From contig CAZGTM010000009.1 of assembly GCA_964528595.1 (NCBI GenBank), positions 1 through 64,000 of the forward strand: a stretch of 64,000 nt of DNA, given 5' to 3'. This DNA comes from CAYFKJ01 sp964528595 (GTDB taxonomy: Bacteria > Pseudomonadota > Alphaproteobacteria > UBA2966). A program made the translations under genes and the position numbers. This document shows positions 42,535 to 53,176 of this stretch, in pieces; position 1 is the stretch's first letter, and the number at the start of each line of letters is the position of its first letter. The notes beneath the pieces are model-generated. The model searched no databases. It saw only the letters and a program-made list of their open reading frames with translations, and was not told the origin of the DNA.

Positions 42535-43460
42535 ACGCGGGCGCCACCAAGTGCGGCTTCATTGCCCTGATCGGCGCGCCCAACGCCGGCAAATCAACGC
42601 TGCTCAACGCCCTGGTCGGCGCAAAAGTGGCCATCGTCAGCCCCAAGGTCCAGACCACGCGGGCGCGGTTGACCGGCATCGCCGTCGAAGGGTCTTCGCA
42701 ACTCATCTTCGTCGACACGCCCGGTATCTTCACGCCCAAGCGCCGGCTGGAAAAGGCCATGGTGGAGGATGCCTGGACCGGCGCCTCGGACGCCGATCTC
42801 GTGGTGCTGCTGGTCGATGCGCGCCGCCCCATCAAGGCGGATGACGACGATACCCAGCGCATCGTCGACGGCCTCAAATCCAACCGCCGCCGCGCTATCC
42901 TTGCGATCAACAAGGTCGATGCCGTCAAACGGCCCGACCTGCTGGCCCTGGCCGACCGCATGAACGCGGAGCAGCTTGAGGACGGCACGCCGTTGTTCAC
43001 CGACGTTTTCATGATTTCGGCGCTCACCGGCGACGGCGTCGCCGACCTGGGCGGCCATCTCGCCGAAACCCTGCCGTCCGGTCCCTGGCTCTACCCCGAA
43101 GATCAGATCGCCACCGCGCCGTGGCGCTACCTCGCGGCGGAAGTGACGCGGGAGAAGCTCTTTATCAATCTGCACCAGGAACTGCCCTACCAGCTCACCG
43201 TCGAGACCGAGGATTGGGAGGAACGCAAGGACGGCTCCGTCAAAATTTCCCAGGTCGTCTACGTCACCCGCGCCAACCACAAGGGCATCGTGCTGGGTAA
43301 GAAGGGCGCTTTGGTCAAGAAAGTCGGCGAAGCCGCGCGCCACGACCTCGAGGCGCAGATGGAGCGGCGCGTGCATCTCTTTATCTTCGTCAAGGTCCGC
43401 GAAAACTGGCTCGACGACCCGGAACGCTACAAGGAAATGGGCCTGGATTTCCCGAAGTAG
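42531..43460 (+). CDS. era: GTPase Era
   Basis: A 309-aa ribosome-assembly GTPase. G1 is GAPNAGKST near residue 15, G3 is DTPG near 62, G4 is NKVD near 125, and G5 follows in ISALTGDGV. The C-terminal KH domain includes HKGIVLGKKGALVKKVGEAAR, which binds the 3' end of 16S rRNA. It is coupled to rnc by an ATGA overlap, matching the shared role in 16S maturation. Confidence 0.97.
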   Translation: MNAGATKCGFIALIGAPNAGKSTLLNALVGAKVAIVSPKVQTTRARLTGIAVEGSSQLIFVDTPGIFTPKRRLEKAMVEDAWTGASDADLVVLLVDARRPIKADDDDTQRIVDGLKSNRRRAILAINKVDAVKRPDLLALADRMNAEQLEDGTPLFTDVFMISALTGDGVADLGGHLAETLPSGPWLYPEDQIATAPWRYLAAEVTREKLFINLHQELPYQLTVETEDWEERKDGSVKISQVVYVTRANHKGIVLGKKGALVKKVGEAARHDLEAQMERRVHLFIFVKVRENWLDDPERYKEMGLDFPK

Positions 43461-43495
43461 TACTTCCGGTCTCCCGGCTCTGCTAACCTCGCGCC

Positions 43496-44218
43496 ATGAA
43501 CTGGACCGACGACGGCATTGTCCTCAGCGCGCGCAAGCATGGCGAAACGTCCGCCATCGTGCAGATGCTGACACGCGACCATGGGCGGCATGCCGGATTG
43601 GTGCGGGGCGGCGCCGGGCGAGGGGCACGGGGCACGTTGCAGCCGGGCAACGAGGTGCAGGCGGTGTGGCGGGCCAGGCTGGCCGAACATCTCGGTACCT
43701 ATTCCGTTGAATTGGCGCGGGCGCGGGCGGCCCAGGTACTGACGGAACCCGGCCGTCTGGCGGCGCTGTCGTCGGCCTGCGCGGTGGCCGAGGCCGCCTT
43801 GCCCGAACGTGAAGCCCACCCCGCTGCTTTCGACGGTTTCCGGGCGCTGCTCGACGCCCTGGAACAATCCGAGCATTGGGCCCACGTCTACGTGCGCTGG
43901 GAACTGGGACTGTTGGGCGAACTGGGCTTCGGGCTGGATCTATCGACCTGCGCTCAGACCGGCGAAATCGAAGGTCTGGCCTACGTCAGCCCGCGCACGG
44001 GCCGGGCCGTGACCGAGGCGGCGGCGGGCCAATACAAGCACCGCCTGCTCAAACTGCCGGCCTTCCTGACGGACGCGGGAAACGGCGGGGAAAACGCCGA
44101 TGATGTTGCCGACGGCCTGAACCTGACCGGCTTTTTTCTCGAACGCCACGTGCTTGCGCCGCACCACGTGGCGATGCCGCCGGCGAGAACGCGCCTGGCC
44201 GGGCATAAATTTCGCTGA
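43496..44218 (+). CDS. recO: DNA repair protein RecO
   Basis: A 240-aa RecO, mediator that loads RecA with RecFR and anneals strands. The N-terminal OB-fold begins MNWTDDGIVLSARKHGETSAIVQ, then a helical domain with ELARARAAQVLTEPGRLAALSSACAVAEA. The segment ELGFGLDLSTCAQTGEIEGLAYVSPRTGRAV contains one Cys of what is often a zinc site. It is the last gene of the acpS-lepB-rnc-era-recO unit, 35 bases after era. Confidence 0.93.
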   Translation: MNWTDDGIVLSARKHGETSAIVQMLTRDHGRHAGLVRGGAGRGARGTLQPGNEVQAVWRARLAEHLGTYSVELARARAAQVLTEPGRLAALSSACAVAEAALPEREAHPAAFDGFRALLDALEQSEHWAHVYVRWELGLLGELGFGLDLSTCAQTGEIEGLAYVSPRTGRAVTEAAAGQYKHRLLKLPAFLTDAGNGGENADDVADGLNLTGFFLERHVLAPHHVAMPPARTRLAGHKFR

Positions 44219-44288
44219 CGGCGGCTGACGAGTTGAGGCACTATTGACCGGTTGCCATGTGAGCGCTGGATATGGGGGCCACCCGGTT

Positions 44289-45023
44289 ATGAGATATCTC
44301 GCTCTTGCCGCCATCGTGTTGGCGAACCTGTTTCGGTCCGCCGGCGTGGATGCCAAGGATCTGGAAATCCTTTATCACGACCGACCTCCATATTACGCCC
44401 AGCAGGATGACGGCGAAGTCGCGGGCATCGTGGCCACACCGATCAACAAGTCGCTTCGGGCAGCGGGCATTCCGTTCAGGTGGGTGAGCCGTTCCGGCAA
44501 CGCCCAGATCAAGATCGTCAAACGCGGCAAGGATTTCGCTTGTGCCGCGGGCTGGTTCAAAAATCCGGAGCGCGAAAAGTTCGCCAACTACAGCCTTCCG
44601 ATCTACCGCGACAAGCCACAGGTCATCGTTATGCGGACGGATAACGAAAAGGCGATGCAGCATTCCACCTTGCGCGAGTTGTTCAACGACCCGAGCCTCA
44701 AATTCGGCGCCAAACTCGGGTATTCCTACGGCGGCTTCGTTGACGGATTGATTGCGGAACTCAACCCCAAGGTCATGCGAAACACCCAGGACAGCGGCGG
44801 TATGGTGCGCATGCTGCTGGGCCGGCGATTCGACTATTTCATTGCGGCGCCGGAGGAATTCGCCTCCCTGACGGTGCGGTTGGGCATCGCCGGCGAGGAC
44901 ATCATGAGCATCAGAATGAAGGACATTCCACCGGGAAACCGCCGCTATCTCATGTGCAGCAAAGCCGTTCCAAAAGAGCTGATCCGGCGATTTGACGAGG
45001 CCTTGGAAAAGTCGTCCGAGTGA
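44289..45023 (+). CDS. orphan periplasmic solute-binding protein (type 3-like)
   Basis: A 244-aa exported protein from ATG 44289 with a short signal peptide (MRYLALAAIVLANLFRSAG...). The fold resembles type 3 amino-acid-binding proteins: LEILYHDRPPYYAQQDDGEVAGIVATPI near the start and the second-lobe pattern around FDYFIAAPEEFASL. There is no permease or ATPase next to it. Similar orphan proteins act as sensory ligand binders or enzymes; this one sits between recO and parC. Confidence 0.8.
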   Translation: MRYLALAAIVLANLFRSAGVDAKDLEILYHDRPPYYAQQDDGEVAGIVATPINKSLRAAGIPFRWVSRSGNAQIKIVKRGKDFACAAGWFKNPEREKFANYSLPIYRDKPQVIVMRTDNEKAMQHSTLRELFNDPSLKFGAKLGYSYGGFVDGLIAELNPKVMRNTQDSGGMVRMLLGRRFDYFIAAPEEFASLTVRLGIAGEDIMSIRMKDIPPGNRRYLMCSKAVPKELIRRFDEALEKSSE

Positions 45024-45093
45024 CAGTTGGAACATCGTCCCGAGAAACATTATTTCCCTACATACCCCCAACATGTAGTGCTATACAGGGGGC

Positions 45094-47337
45094 ATGAATA
45101 CCACCGATACCCTCGATCCGCCATCTGACGGCGTGCTTGATACGCCGCTGTCGGAGGCTCTCTCCGAACGTTATCTGGCCTACGCCCTGTCGACCATCAC
45201 GTCGCGCTCCCTGCCCGACGTGCGCGATGGCCTGAAACCGGTTCACCGCCGCATCCTGCATGCCATGCGCCTCCTGAAGCTTGATCCCGATCAGGGCTTC
45301 AAGAAATGCGCCCACGTCGTCGGCGACGTGATGGGCAAATACCACCCGCACGGCGACCAGTCGATCTACGACGCCCTGGTGCGGCTGGCCCAGGATTTCG
45401 CCTCGCGTTACCCCCTGGTGGACGGGCAGGGCAATTTCGGCAACATCGACGGCGATAACGCGGCGGCCATGCGCTACACGGAAGCGCGCCTGACGGAAGT
45501 GGCGGAGGCCCTATTGGGCGGGCTCGACGAGGATGCGGTCGACTTCCGCGAGACCTATGACGGCGAAGAAAGCGAACCGCTGGTACTGCCGGCGGCCTTT
45601 CCCAATCTGCTGGCCAACGGCGCCACCGGCATCGCGGTCGGTATGGCGACCTCCATTCCGCCCCATAACGCCGGCGAATTGTGCGAGGCGGCGCTGCATC
45701 TCATCAAGTTCCCCAACGCCACGGCGGCCAAACTGGCCGACATCGTGCCGGGCCCCGATTTCCCCACCGGCGGCGTCATGGTCGAACCCCGCGACAACGT
45801 GGTCGACGCCTACAAAACCGGGCGGGGCGGCTTCCGCCTCAGGGCCAAATGGGAGAAGGAGAAGACGGGACGCGGCCAGTACCAGATCGTCGTCAGCGAA
45901 ATCCCTTACCAGGTGCAGAAGGCCAAGCTGGTCGAGAAGATCGCTGAACTGATCCTCAACAAGAAGCTGCCGATGCTGTCCGACGTGCGGGACGAGAGCG
46001 CCGATGACGTGCGTCTGGTGCTGGAGCCGAAAAGCCGCACGGTCGAAGCCGAACCGCTGATGGAGACCCTGTTCCGGCTGACCGATCTGGAGGTGCGGAT
46101 ATCGCTCAACCTCAATGTCCTGGCGGCCGACGGCTCGCCGGGCGTGATGAACCTGCGCGATGCCCTGCGCGCCTTCCTCGATCACCGCCACGACGTCCTG
46201 ATGCGCCGGGCCCAACACCGGCTGGACAAGATTGCGCACCGTCTGGAGGTTCTCGAAGGCTATCTCATCGCCTACCTCAATCTCGACGAGGTAATCCGCA
46301 TCATCCGCGAGGAGGACGAAGCCAAGCCCGCGCTGATCAAGGCCTTCAAGCTTACGGATGTACAAGCCGAGGCCATCCTCAACATGCGGCTGCGCAGCTT
46401 GCGCCGCCTGGAGGAGGAGGGCATCCGGACCGAGCATGCCGAGTTGAAATCCGAACAGAAGGAGCTCAAAGGCCTGCTGAAGGATGAAAAGAAGCGGTGG
46501 AAGCGGATCGCGGACGAGCTGAAGGTGACCCGTGCGAAATTCGGCGCCAAGACGGAGCTCGGTAAGCGCCGCACGGAAATCGCCGATGCGCCCGAGGTCG
46601 TGGAAGTGCCGTTGGAAGCCATGGTCGAGCGCGAGCCCATCACCATCATCTGTTCGGAGAAGGGCTGGATTCGCGCGATGAAAGGCCATGTCGAGGCCAA
46701 CGGCGAAGCAAAATTCAAGGAAGGCGACCGTGGCCGTTATTGGCTGCACGCCGAAACCACCGACAAGATCGTCATCTTCGCCACCAACGGCCGCTTCTAC
46801 ACGGTGAGTTGCGACAAGCTGCCGAAGGGCCGGGGGCACGGTGAGCCGATCCGTTTGATGACCGGCATGGGCAACGACGAGGATATTGTCGAACTTCTTG
46901 TGCACCAGCCGGAACGCAAGCTGGTGGTGGCCTCGTCCGACGGCCGCGGCTTCGTCGTCCGGGAAAGCCAGGTGATCGCGCAAACCCGGTCGGGCAAGCA
47001 GGTGTTGAACGTCTCGGGCGGCAATGAGGCGCGCGCGCTGTCGGTCGTGGCGGCCGGGGCCGATGCCCTTGCCTGCGTCGGCGACAACCGCAAGATGCTG
47101 ATCTTCGACCTGGGCGAACTGCCCGAGATGGGCCGGGGCCGGGGTGTCGTGCTGCAGCGCTACAAGGACGGCGGACTGTCGGATGTACGGGCCTTCAACC
47201 GCAAGGAGGGCCTGACCTGGGCCGCCGGCGTTTCCCGCACCCGCACCGAAACCGATCTCCTGACCTGGGAGGGCAAGCGCGCCCAGGCTGGCCGGCTGGC
47301 GCCCAAGGGCTTCGCCAAAACGAACCGGTTTTCGTGA
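45094..47337 (+). CDS. parC: DNA topoisomerase IV subunit A
   Basis: A 747-aa ParC that decatenates sister chromosomes with ParE. The catalytic Tyr128 lies in [10 protein letters not shown]. The quinolone-contact region reads [21 protein letters not shown], with Gln and Asp at the positions of E. coli Ser80 and Glu84. The coiled-coil gate is around 350-480. The C-terminal beta-pinwheel includes [20 protein letters not shown], a degenerate GyrA-box-like element. No parE is in the window. Confidence 0.95.
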   Translation: MNTTDTLDPPSDGVLDTPLSEALSERYLAYALSTITSRSLPDVRDGLKPVHRRILHAMRLLKLDPDQGFKKCAHVVGDVMGKYHPHGDQSIYDALVRLAQDFASRYPLVDGQGNFGNIDGDNAAAMRYTEARLTEVAEALLGGLDEDAVDFRETYDGEESEPLVLPAAFPNLLANGATGIAVGMATSIPPHNAGELCEAALHLIKFPNATAAKLADIVPGPDFPTGGVMVEPRDNVVDAYKTGRGGFRLRAKWEKEKTGRGQYQIVVSEIPYQVQKAKLVEKIAELILNKKLPMLSDVRDESADDVRLVLEPKSRTVEAEPLMETLFRLTDLEVRISLNLNVLAADGSPGVMNLRDALRAFLDHRHDVLMRRAQHRLDKIAHRLEVLEGYLIAYLNLDEVIRIIREEDEAKPALIKAFKLTDVQAEAILNMRLRSLRRLEEEGIRTEHAELKSEQKELKGLLKDEKKRWKRIADELKVTRAKFGAKTELGKRRTEIADAPEVVEVPLEAMVEREPITIICSEKGWIRAMKGHVEANGEAKFKEGDRGRYWLHAETTDKIVIFATNGRFYTVSCDKLPKGRGHGEPIRLMTGMGNDEDIVELLVHQPERKLVVASSDGRGFVVRESQVIAQTRSGKQVLNVSGGNEARALSVVAAGADALACVGDNRKMLIFDLGELPEMGRGRGVVLQRYKDGGLSDVRAFNRKEGLTWAAGVSRTRTETDLLTWEGKRAQAGRLAPKGFAKTNRFS

Positions 47338-47389
47338 GGCCAATCCTTCCCTAGACTGTGACACCTGACAAGTGGGTAGGGAGGTTCGC

Positions 47390-49017
47390 GTGGCGGCCGA
47401 CGACAATTTTGCGACTGTTTTTCAGGCCTTCACGGCGACGGCACACCGTTCGCCCGACGCCGCCTTCTTCTGCGTTCCGGCCTATGAGGGTCGGGACTAC
47501 CATCCCGACGGCGCTGAGTTTACCTACGACGAGATTTTGACCGCGGTCTTGGCCATGAAGGCGCGTTACGAAGCGGCGGGTTACGGTCACGGTCACAGAG
47601 TCGCTCTGCTGCTCGAGAACCGGCCGGAGTTTTTCCACCACTACCTGGCGCTCAATGCGCTGGGGGTATCGATCGTGCCGGTCAATCCCGACTACCGGCA
47701 GGATGAGATGACCTACCAGCTGGGCCATTCCGACGCGGCGCTCGTTATCGCCCTTTCCAACCGTGTAGCGGATTGCGAGGCCGCCGCCGCCGACACCGAA
47801 ACGAGGCCGTCGGTATTGGACGCCTACGCCCTGCCCGAGAAACTGCCGGAGCCAGGCCAAGTGCCACGTGACGGCGCGCCGGGACACGATACCGAATGCG
47901 CGCTCCTCTACACCTCAGGCACTACCGGCCGGCCCAAGGGATGCGTTCTGACAAATCTCTATTTCCTCTGCTCCGGCGATGGTTATCTGTCGATGAGCGG
48001 CACGGCGGCGCTGGAACCGGGCAAGGAGCGCATCCTCAATCCGCTGCCGCTTTTCCACATGAACGCGCTTGCGGTAACCGCGACGGGCGCGATGCTGTCG
48101 GGCAATTGCCTGATTTCGCCGGATCGCTTTCACCCAACCGCCTGGTGGAAGGACATTCGCGAGACCGGGGCTACGGCCTTTCATTACCTGGGCGTGGTGC
48201 CGCCCATGTTGCTGAACCAACCGGAGAAGGCCGATGACAGGGATCATCCGGCCCGCGTCGGATTGGGGGCGGGGGTCGATCCAAAGCACCATGAGAACTT
48301 CGAGAAGCGCTTCGGCGTGCCGCTGATTGAACTTTGGGGCATGACGGAAACCGGCAAGATCTACGGCGACGTGGAGGAGCCCCGACAGGTCGGAACCCGG
48401 GGTTTGGGCGGCCTTATCCGGGGCTGGAGGCACTGGTCGTCGACGATGACGGCCGCGAGGTGCCGCGCGGCGAAGAGGGTGAGCTGCTGGTGCGAAATTC
48501 GGCCGATGATCCGCGGCGCGGTTTGTTCAGCGAATACCTCAAGGACGATGAGGCCACGGCGGAGGCCTGGAGGGACGGTTGGTTCCATACCGGTGATACT
48601 GTGCGTCAAGCCGAGGACGGCATGCTCTACTTCGTCGACCGCAAGAAGAACATTATCCGCCGGGCCGGCGAGAACATCGCGGCGGCGGAGGTCGAAGGCG
48701 TCCTTCAGGCGCACGATGATGTCGCCCAAGCGGCGGTCATCGCCGTGCCGGACGACTTGCGCGAAGAGGAGGTTTTCGCCTGTATCGTCGCCATGCCGGG
48801 AACGCCGCAGGACCGCGCGCAGGCCGACAAGCTCATGACATGGGCGTTGGATCGTCTGGCCTATTTCAAGGCGCCCGGTTACATCCTGTTCATGGCCGAT
48901 CTGCCGACCACCGGCACGCAAAAAGTTCAAAAAGCGCAGATATTTGCGCCCGATGCGAACCCGCGCGACGAACCGGGGGTATATGACATGACGGCCCTTA
49001 AGAAGCGCTCTCGATAA
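47390..49017 (+). pseudogene. acyl-CoA synthetase interrupted by a one-base frameshift
   Basis: A class I adenylate-forming enzyme of about 540 aa is split over two reading frames. The N-terminal part (GTG 47390, with GGGAGG upstream) carries LLYTSGTTGRPKG and LIELWGMTETG. The frame shifts near 48399-48408, at a run of four G followed by TTTGGG, and the C-terminal part continues with GRPYPGLEALVVDDDG, DGWFHTGDTV and YFVDRKKNIIRRAGENI. One added G would restore a perfect join. It may therefore be a sequencing error, not a decayed gene. Ends five bases from the convergent bpt. Confidence 0.85.
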
Positions 49018-49022
49018 TCTGC

Positions 49023-49781
49023 TTAGCTCCGCGAGAGAACTTGCCAGCCGCTTGGACCGAGCGCCTCGATGGGCTCGAACCGGGCTTTGTAGGCCATCGT
49101 TTGACTTTCAGCGATCCAGTAACCGAGGTAGACATGCTGGCGCTGTTCGGCTTGTGCCCGTTCGATCAACTTGAGGATCACCGCCGACCCATAGCTTGCT
49201 TTCGGATGCGAGGGCGTGAAGAAGCTGTAGATCAACGATAGTCCGTCGCCCAGGATGTCGACCAGGCAGGCCGCCACCAGGTCCCCCGAGTTGTCGCGAA
49301 ACTCGATGACCTCTGTGGAAACAGAGGTCTCCTCGATCATCGTGCGGTATTCCTCGAAGGACATGTCCGCCATGCCGCCATCGAAATGCCGGGCTTCAAG
49401 GTAGCGGGCAAACAACTGGTACTGCTCGACGGTTGCCTTGGGCGGCCGCGAGATCATCTCAAGACCGGCGTTTTTTGAGCTAACCCGGCGCATCCATTTC
49501 TTGGATCGGAATTCCGCCACGCGGACGCGGACCGCTACGCAGGCGGTGCAGCTTTCGCAAAACGGCCGGTAGGCGATGCCCTGGTTGCGGCGAAATCCGT
49601 TCACCGCCAGCAGATCATGCAAACCGTCGGCCTCCGGGCCCGTCAGTTCGGTAAACACTTTGCGCTCCAGCCGTCCCGGCAGGTAGGGACAGGGGGACGG
49701 GCGGGTGGCGTAAAATCGCCGAGGCGCGGCTTCGGCGATGGCGCGCATCGCGTCGTCGAGGCCGTGCTTCTCGGTATCCAT
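49023..49781 (-). CDS. bpt: aspartate/glutamate leucyltransferase (arginyltransferase family)
   Basis: A 252-aa N-degron transferase that adds Leu from Leu-tRNA to N-terminal Asp or Glu, marking proteins for ClpAP. Conserved Cys clusters are in SPCPYLPGRLERKVF near residue 32 and YRPFCESCTACVAVRV near 75; the catalytic acetyltransferase-like core includes DGLSLIYSFFTPSHPKASYG and YLGYWIAES. It begins 6 bases from the thioesterase gene. The order parC - (ligase) - bpt - RDD is seen in related alphaproteobacteria. Confidence 0.94.
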   Translation of the reverse strand: MDTEKHGLDDAMRAIAEAAPRRFYATRPSPCPYLPGRLERKVFTELTGPEADGLHDLLAVNGFRRNQGIAYRPFCESCTACVAVRVRVAEFRSKKWMRRVSSKNAGLEMISRPPKATVEQYQLFARYLEARHFDGGMADMSFEEYRTMIEETSVSTEVIEFRDNSGDLVAACLVDILGDGLSLIYSFFTPSHPKASYGSAVILKLIERAQAEQRQHVYLGYWIAESQTMAYKARFEPIEALGPSGWQVLSRS

Positions 49782-49787
49782 TTATGA

Positions 49788-50237
49788 CTATCCCGGATTG
49801 GAGTCCAACAGGGTCCGGCGAAGGTCGCCAGGTAATTCGGTTGACGAGTTTGTCGACCGGTCGACCAGGACCATGACGCATTCCGCCGTGGCTGCGCAGC
49901 GTCCGTCCTCGAACAAACCCGACCCGACGACCACGGTACTCCGGCCCAGGCGCATCGTGCGGGAGCCGATATCGACCGAACCAGGATAATTGAGTTGACC
50001 GGTGAAATCGATGCACAAGCGCACGGCCATCCAGCCGAATTTGGGATCATCGACCGAAGGACCGTGGTCTGCCAGGTACTTCACGCGGCCGGATTCGAAA
50101 AACGTTGAAAAAGCGACGTTGTTGACGTGGTTCAGAGGATCCAGGTCGGCAAACCGGATGATGTCCCGGGTCCAATGACCATAGACGCCGGGATCGCTGA
50201 GGTCGGCGTCCGCCTCTGTATTTAGGGTACTGTTCAT
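49788..50237 (-). CDS. 4HBT-type acyl-CoA thioesterase
   Basis: A 149-aa hotdog-fold protein. IIRFADLDPLNHVNNVAFSTFFESGRV holds the Asp and HVNN motif of 4-hydroxybenzoyl-CoA thioesterase-like enzymes, and the central helix and RLCIDFTGQLNYPGSVDIGS strands follow. It probably hydrolyses an acyl-CoA thioester in the cytoplasm. The gene lies between bpt and the RDD gene on the same strand, with ATG 50237. Confidence 0.9.
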   Translation of the reverse strand: MNSTLNTEADADLSDPGVYGHWTRDIIRFADLDPLNHVNNVAFSTFFESGRVKYLADHGPSVDDPKFGWMAVRLCIDFTGQLNYPGSVDIGSRTMRLGRSTVVVGSGLFEDGRCAATAECVMVLVDRSTNSSTELPGDLRRTLLDSNPG

Positions 50238-50300
50238 GACGCCATCTTGGCTTTTCGCAAGCCCAAAGCCAAGGGGAACAGTGCGTCGATCAGGTGCGCT

Positions 50301-50831
50301 CTAGGGAACGTGATCGACGCGCGGTGCTGAGTTGATCATGATTGTACCGCACATCATGTCGTGCACGGTGCGCCGTTTGTCGTTGAAAAATACGACCACC
50401 AGTGGGATCAGCCAGAGGAGGCTTATGCTCACGTAAAATACCGCGGTCTGCGCGGCGGCTTGAATGTAGCCTGGGCGCTGGCCGTCCCAGGTCCTGAGTT
50501 CGATGTCCATCATCCGCATGCCGAAGGTCGCTGACGCGGGGCCGCCCAGCAGCAGCGTGTGATAGGCCAAAGGCACCAATGCCAAAGCGGCGAACAACGG
50601 TGGTGCCAGCAAGCCGAAACTCAGGACGCCGACGATGGACGCCACGATCGTCAGACCGAACAAGAGGATACCAATGGCGATAAGGTCGACAATGTAGGCG
50701 ATCACCCGCTTTCGAACGATGCCGTCGAGCAGGGCACGGTCAAAATTCGGGCTGGTGGGGTCGTCGAACGCCAGGGGTACATCCAGAGGCGTCGGTATGT
50801 TGCGGTCGCTCAGCGCTTCCTCCCGTCGCAA
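50301..50831 (-). CDS. RDD-family membrane protein
   Basis: A 176-aa protein with three hydrophobic segments (about 45-75, 78-98, 128-150) and the family's Arg-Asp-Asp-like pattern: RVIAYIVDLIAIG near the first helix, GGPASATFGMRMMDIEL between helices, and KRRTVHDMMCGTIMI at the end. RDD proteins are implicated in ion (Na+/H+) exchange and protein-membrane contacts. TTG 50831 is the longest start; GGGAGGAA suggests the ribosome may instead begin at the CTG eight codons further in. Confidence 0.88.
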   Translation of the reverse strand: MRREEALSDRNIPTPLDVPLAFDDPTSPNFDRALLDGIVRKRVIAYIVDLIAIGILLFGLTIVASIVGVLSFGLLAPPLFAALALVPLAYHTLLLGGPASATFGMRMMDIELRTWDGQRPGYIQAAAQTAVFYVSISLLWLIPLVVVFFNDKRRTVHDMMCGTIMINSAPRVDHVP

Positions 50832-51059
50832 GTTTCAAGATCCGAACATAAGCACGGTAATACGGTATCCCTCCAAGATGGGTATAAACCGGCTGTTTCG
50901 CAACACTCCAATTACACCGACCTATCGGTAGAAACGGCTGAAACACCCCAGATACAAATATTACCGGCAGGAAACGATTTTTGTTTTTGATGAAATAGTC
51001 CGGTTACTTCGGCATGTGATTTTCCCGCCACCAAATGACCCACGTAAGACGAGGAAAAG

Positions 51060-53120
51060 ATGATGTCGGAGGGCAAGTCCCAACGGAAAATGTTTAGTTT
51101 TCCGCAATTCAACGCCTTGAGATCGTTTAAGATCTCCACACGCTTCAACATTCTTTTGGCGATGACGCTGGTCGGTTTTGTCGGTCTCGGCGTTGTTTTC
51201 ACATGGGGCGAGCGCGAGATCGAACATGCGCTGTCTGAGAGAGCGACATACGAAAAACTGGCGCTTTATGCCCGTGATGCCAACATCAACGCGCTTCAAA
51301 TGCGTCGCGCCGAAAAGGATTTCTTCCTGCGCTTGAAGGAGAAGTATGTCGGCCGCTACGATGCCGCCGCCGAAAAAGCAAAGGCTTCGCTGGAACAGAT
51401 CGCGGCGCTCAACATCGACGAAGTGTCGGAAGCAGTTACTGCGGCTCAGGAGAAACTACCGGCCCATGTCGCCCAACTTCATGCCGTTTTCAACAAGAAC
51501 AAGGAACTGGGCCTGGATGAAAAATCAGGCCTCAGAGGTGTGTTGCGCGGCACCGTCAAATCCGCCGAAAAACAACTGCAATGGCTGAGCAACGACCAAC
51601 TCGTCGTCAAAATGCTGATGATGCGGCGGCACGAAAAGGATTACATGCTGCGCGGCAACGATAAGTATGTCGGAAGGATCGACAAACGCCGCGTGGAATT
51701 CCTCGCCATCCTTGACAAGAGCAACGCCGGGGAAGAAGCGAAAAAGCAGATCGCCGGTAAAATCGACAGCTATGTTTCGTCTTTCAAGAAATTCGTCGCG
51801 GGACGGAAGGATGTTACCGCGTCGGCAAAAAAACTCAGCAGCATTTATTCCGAACTCGAACCGCAACTCGTCAGTTTGTTCGAAACGGCCGAAAGCGGTT
51901 TAGCCAAGGCCGAGGCCCGCATGGAAACTGTCAGCGGCACCGTCCGTTGGACCATGGCTCTAATCGGTGCCGTCATTGTTGTATTCGTTACCGCTGCCGT
52001 CCTGCTGATTTCAACCAGCATACGCCGGCCGGTAACCGGACTCCGTGCCGTGATGGCGAAATTGAGCGAGGGCGACAATTCGGTCGAGATCCCCGGCTTG
52101 CAAGCCAAAGATGAAGTCGGCGATATGGCCCGCTCCGTACAGGTCTTCAAGGAAACGGCCCTTGAAGCCGAACGCATGACGGCGGAACAGGATAAAACCC
52201 GTGCCGAGCGCGAGCGTCAGACGGAGGCCGAACGCCAGCGGGAGATCGAAGAAAACCAGACCCGCGAAGCGCGTCAAAACCACATCAACGAATTGACCTC
52301 GGGTTTCGGCAGTACCGTGGAGAAAATCCTCGGTGTCGTCGCCTCGCAATCCACCGAGATGGAAACCTCGGCGCAATCCATGTCGGAAATCGCCAAGCAA
52401 ACACTTGGTGAGAGCGTTTCCGTCGCGACGGCGGCCGAACAGGCCACCGCCAGCGTGCAAACCGTGGCCAGTGCGGCCGAGGAACTGTCATCCTCGATCG
52501 GCGAAATCAGCCGCCAGGTTACGCATTCGGCGGAAATTTCAGGCCAGGCCGTGAAAGCCGCGGACGGGACCAATCAGACCATCCGCGATTTGGCAGATGG
52601 TGCTCAGCGGATCGGCGAGGTGGTCGATCTGATCAACGACATCGCCAATCAAACCAACCTGCTGGCTCTGAACGCGACCATCGAGGCCGCGCGCGCCGGC
52701 GAGGCGGGCAAAGGCTTTGCCGTCGTCGCTTCCGAGGTCAAGAACCTGGCGGCTCAAACGGCACAGGCGACGGAGGACATCAGCAACCAGATCGGTTCGA
52801 TCCAGTCCACCACCCAAGATGCGGTCGGCGCCATCGAGGGCATCAGCACCACGATCTCGGAGATGAACGAGATCGCGACGACGATTGCTTCGGCGGTCGA
52901 GGAACAGGGGGCGGCCACCGGCGAAATCAGCCGCAACGTCCAGGAAGCCGCCACGGGTACGCAGAACGTCTCGGAAAGCATCGTCACGGTGAAGGCCGGA
53001 TCGGAACAGACAGGTGATGCCTCGGGTAGCGTGCTCAACACCTCCCGCGAATTGGCGGGGCGGTTCAAGTCCTTGAAGTCCGAGGTTGAAAGCTTCCTCA
53101 GCGATATCAAGGCAGCATAA
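51060..53120 (+). CDS. methyl-accepting chemotaxis protein with HBM-type sensor
   Basis: A 686-aa chemoreceptor. TM1 spans about 30-50 and TM2 about 295-318. The periplasmic part has two similar helical blocks, [19 protein letters not shown] and [19 protein letters not shown], characteristic of helical bimodular (HBM) sensors. A HAMP domain follows, then the signalling domain with the conserved hairpin tip [29 protein letters not shown] precedes ATG 51060. It sits beside motBA, consistent with a flagellated cell. Confidence 0.94.
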   Translation: MMSEGKSQRKMFSFPQFNALRSFKISTRFNILLAMTLVGFVGLGVVFTWGEREIEHALSERATYEKLALYARDANINALQMRRAEKDFFLRLKEKYVGRYDAAAEKAKASLEQIAALNIDEVSEAVTAAQEKLPAHVAQLHAVFNKNKELGLDEKSGLRGVLRGTVKSAEKQLQWLSNDQLVVKMLMMRRHEKDYMLRGNDKYVGRIDKRRVEFLAILDKSNAGEEAKKQIAGKIDSYVSSFKKFVAGRKDVTASAKKLSSIYSELEPQLVSLFETAESGLAKAEARMETVSGTVRWTMALIGAVIVVFVTAAVLLISTSIRRPVTGLRAVMAKLSEGDNSVEIPGLQAKDEVGDMARSVQVFKETALEAERMTAEQDKTRAERERQTEAERQREIEENQTREARQNHINELTSGFGSTVEKILGVVASQSTEMETSAQSMSEIAKQTLGESVSVATAAEQATASVQTVASAAEELSSSIGEISRQVTHSAEISGQAVKAADGTNQTIRDLADGAQRIGEVVDLINDIANQTNLLALNATIEAARAGEAGKGFAVVASEVKNLAAQTAQATEDISNQIGSIQSTTQDAVGAIEGISTTISEMNEIATTIASAVEEQGAATGEISRNVQEAATGTQNVSESIVTVKAGSEQTGDASGSVLNTSRELAGRFKSLKSEVESFLSDIKAA

Positions 53121-53140
53121 GAGAACTAGGGGTAAAGCGG

Positions 53141-53172
53141 GAGCCGGCGATTCTGTCGCCGGCTCTTGCTTT
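53141..53172 (+). terminator. terminator between the chemoreceptor and motB
   Basis: A perfect 10-bp stem (GAGCCGGCGA / TCGCCGGCTC) with a 5-base loop TTCTG, followed by TTGCTTT. It lies 20 bases after the chemoreceptor stop and just before the convergent motB stop, so it may serve both strands. Confidence 0.75.
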
Positions 53173-53176
53173 GGCG

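Noticed and set aside
45511..47406. A 631-aa minus-strand open frame over parC
   Set aside because: Antisense to an unmistakable ParC; no recognisable domain, composition typical of a shadow frame.
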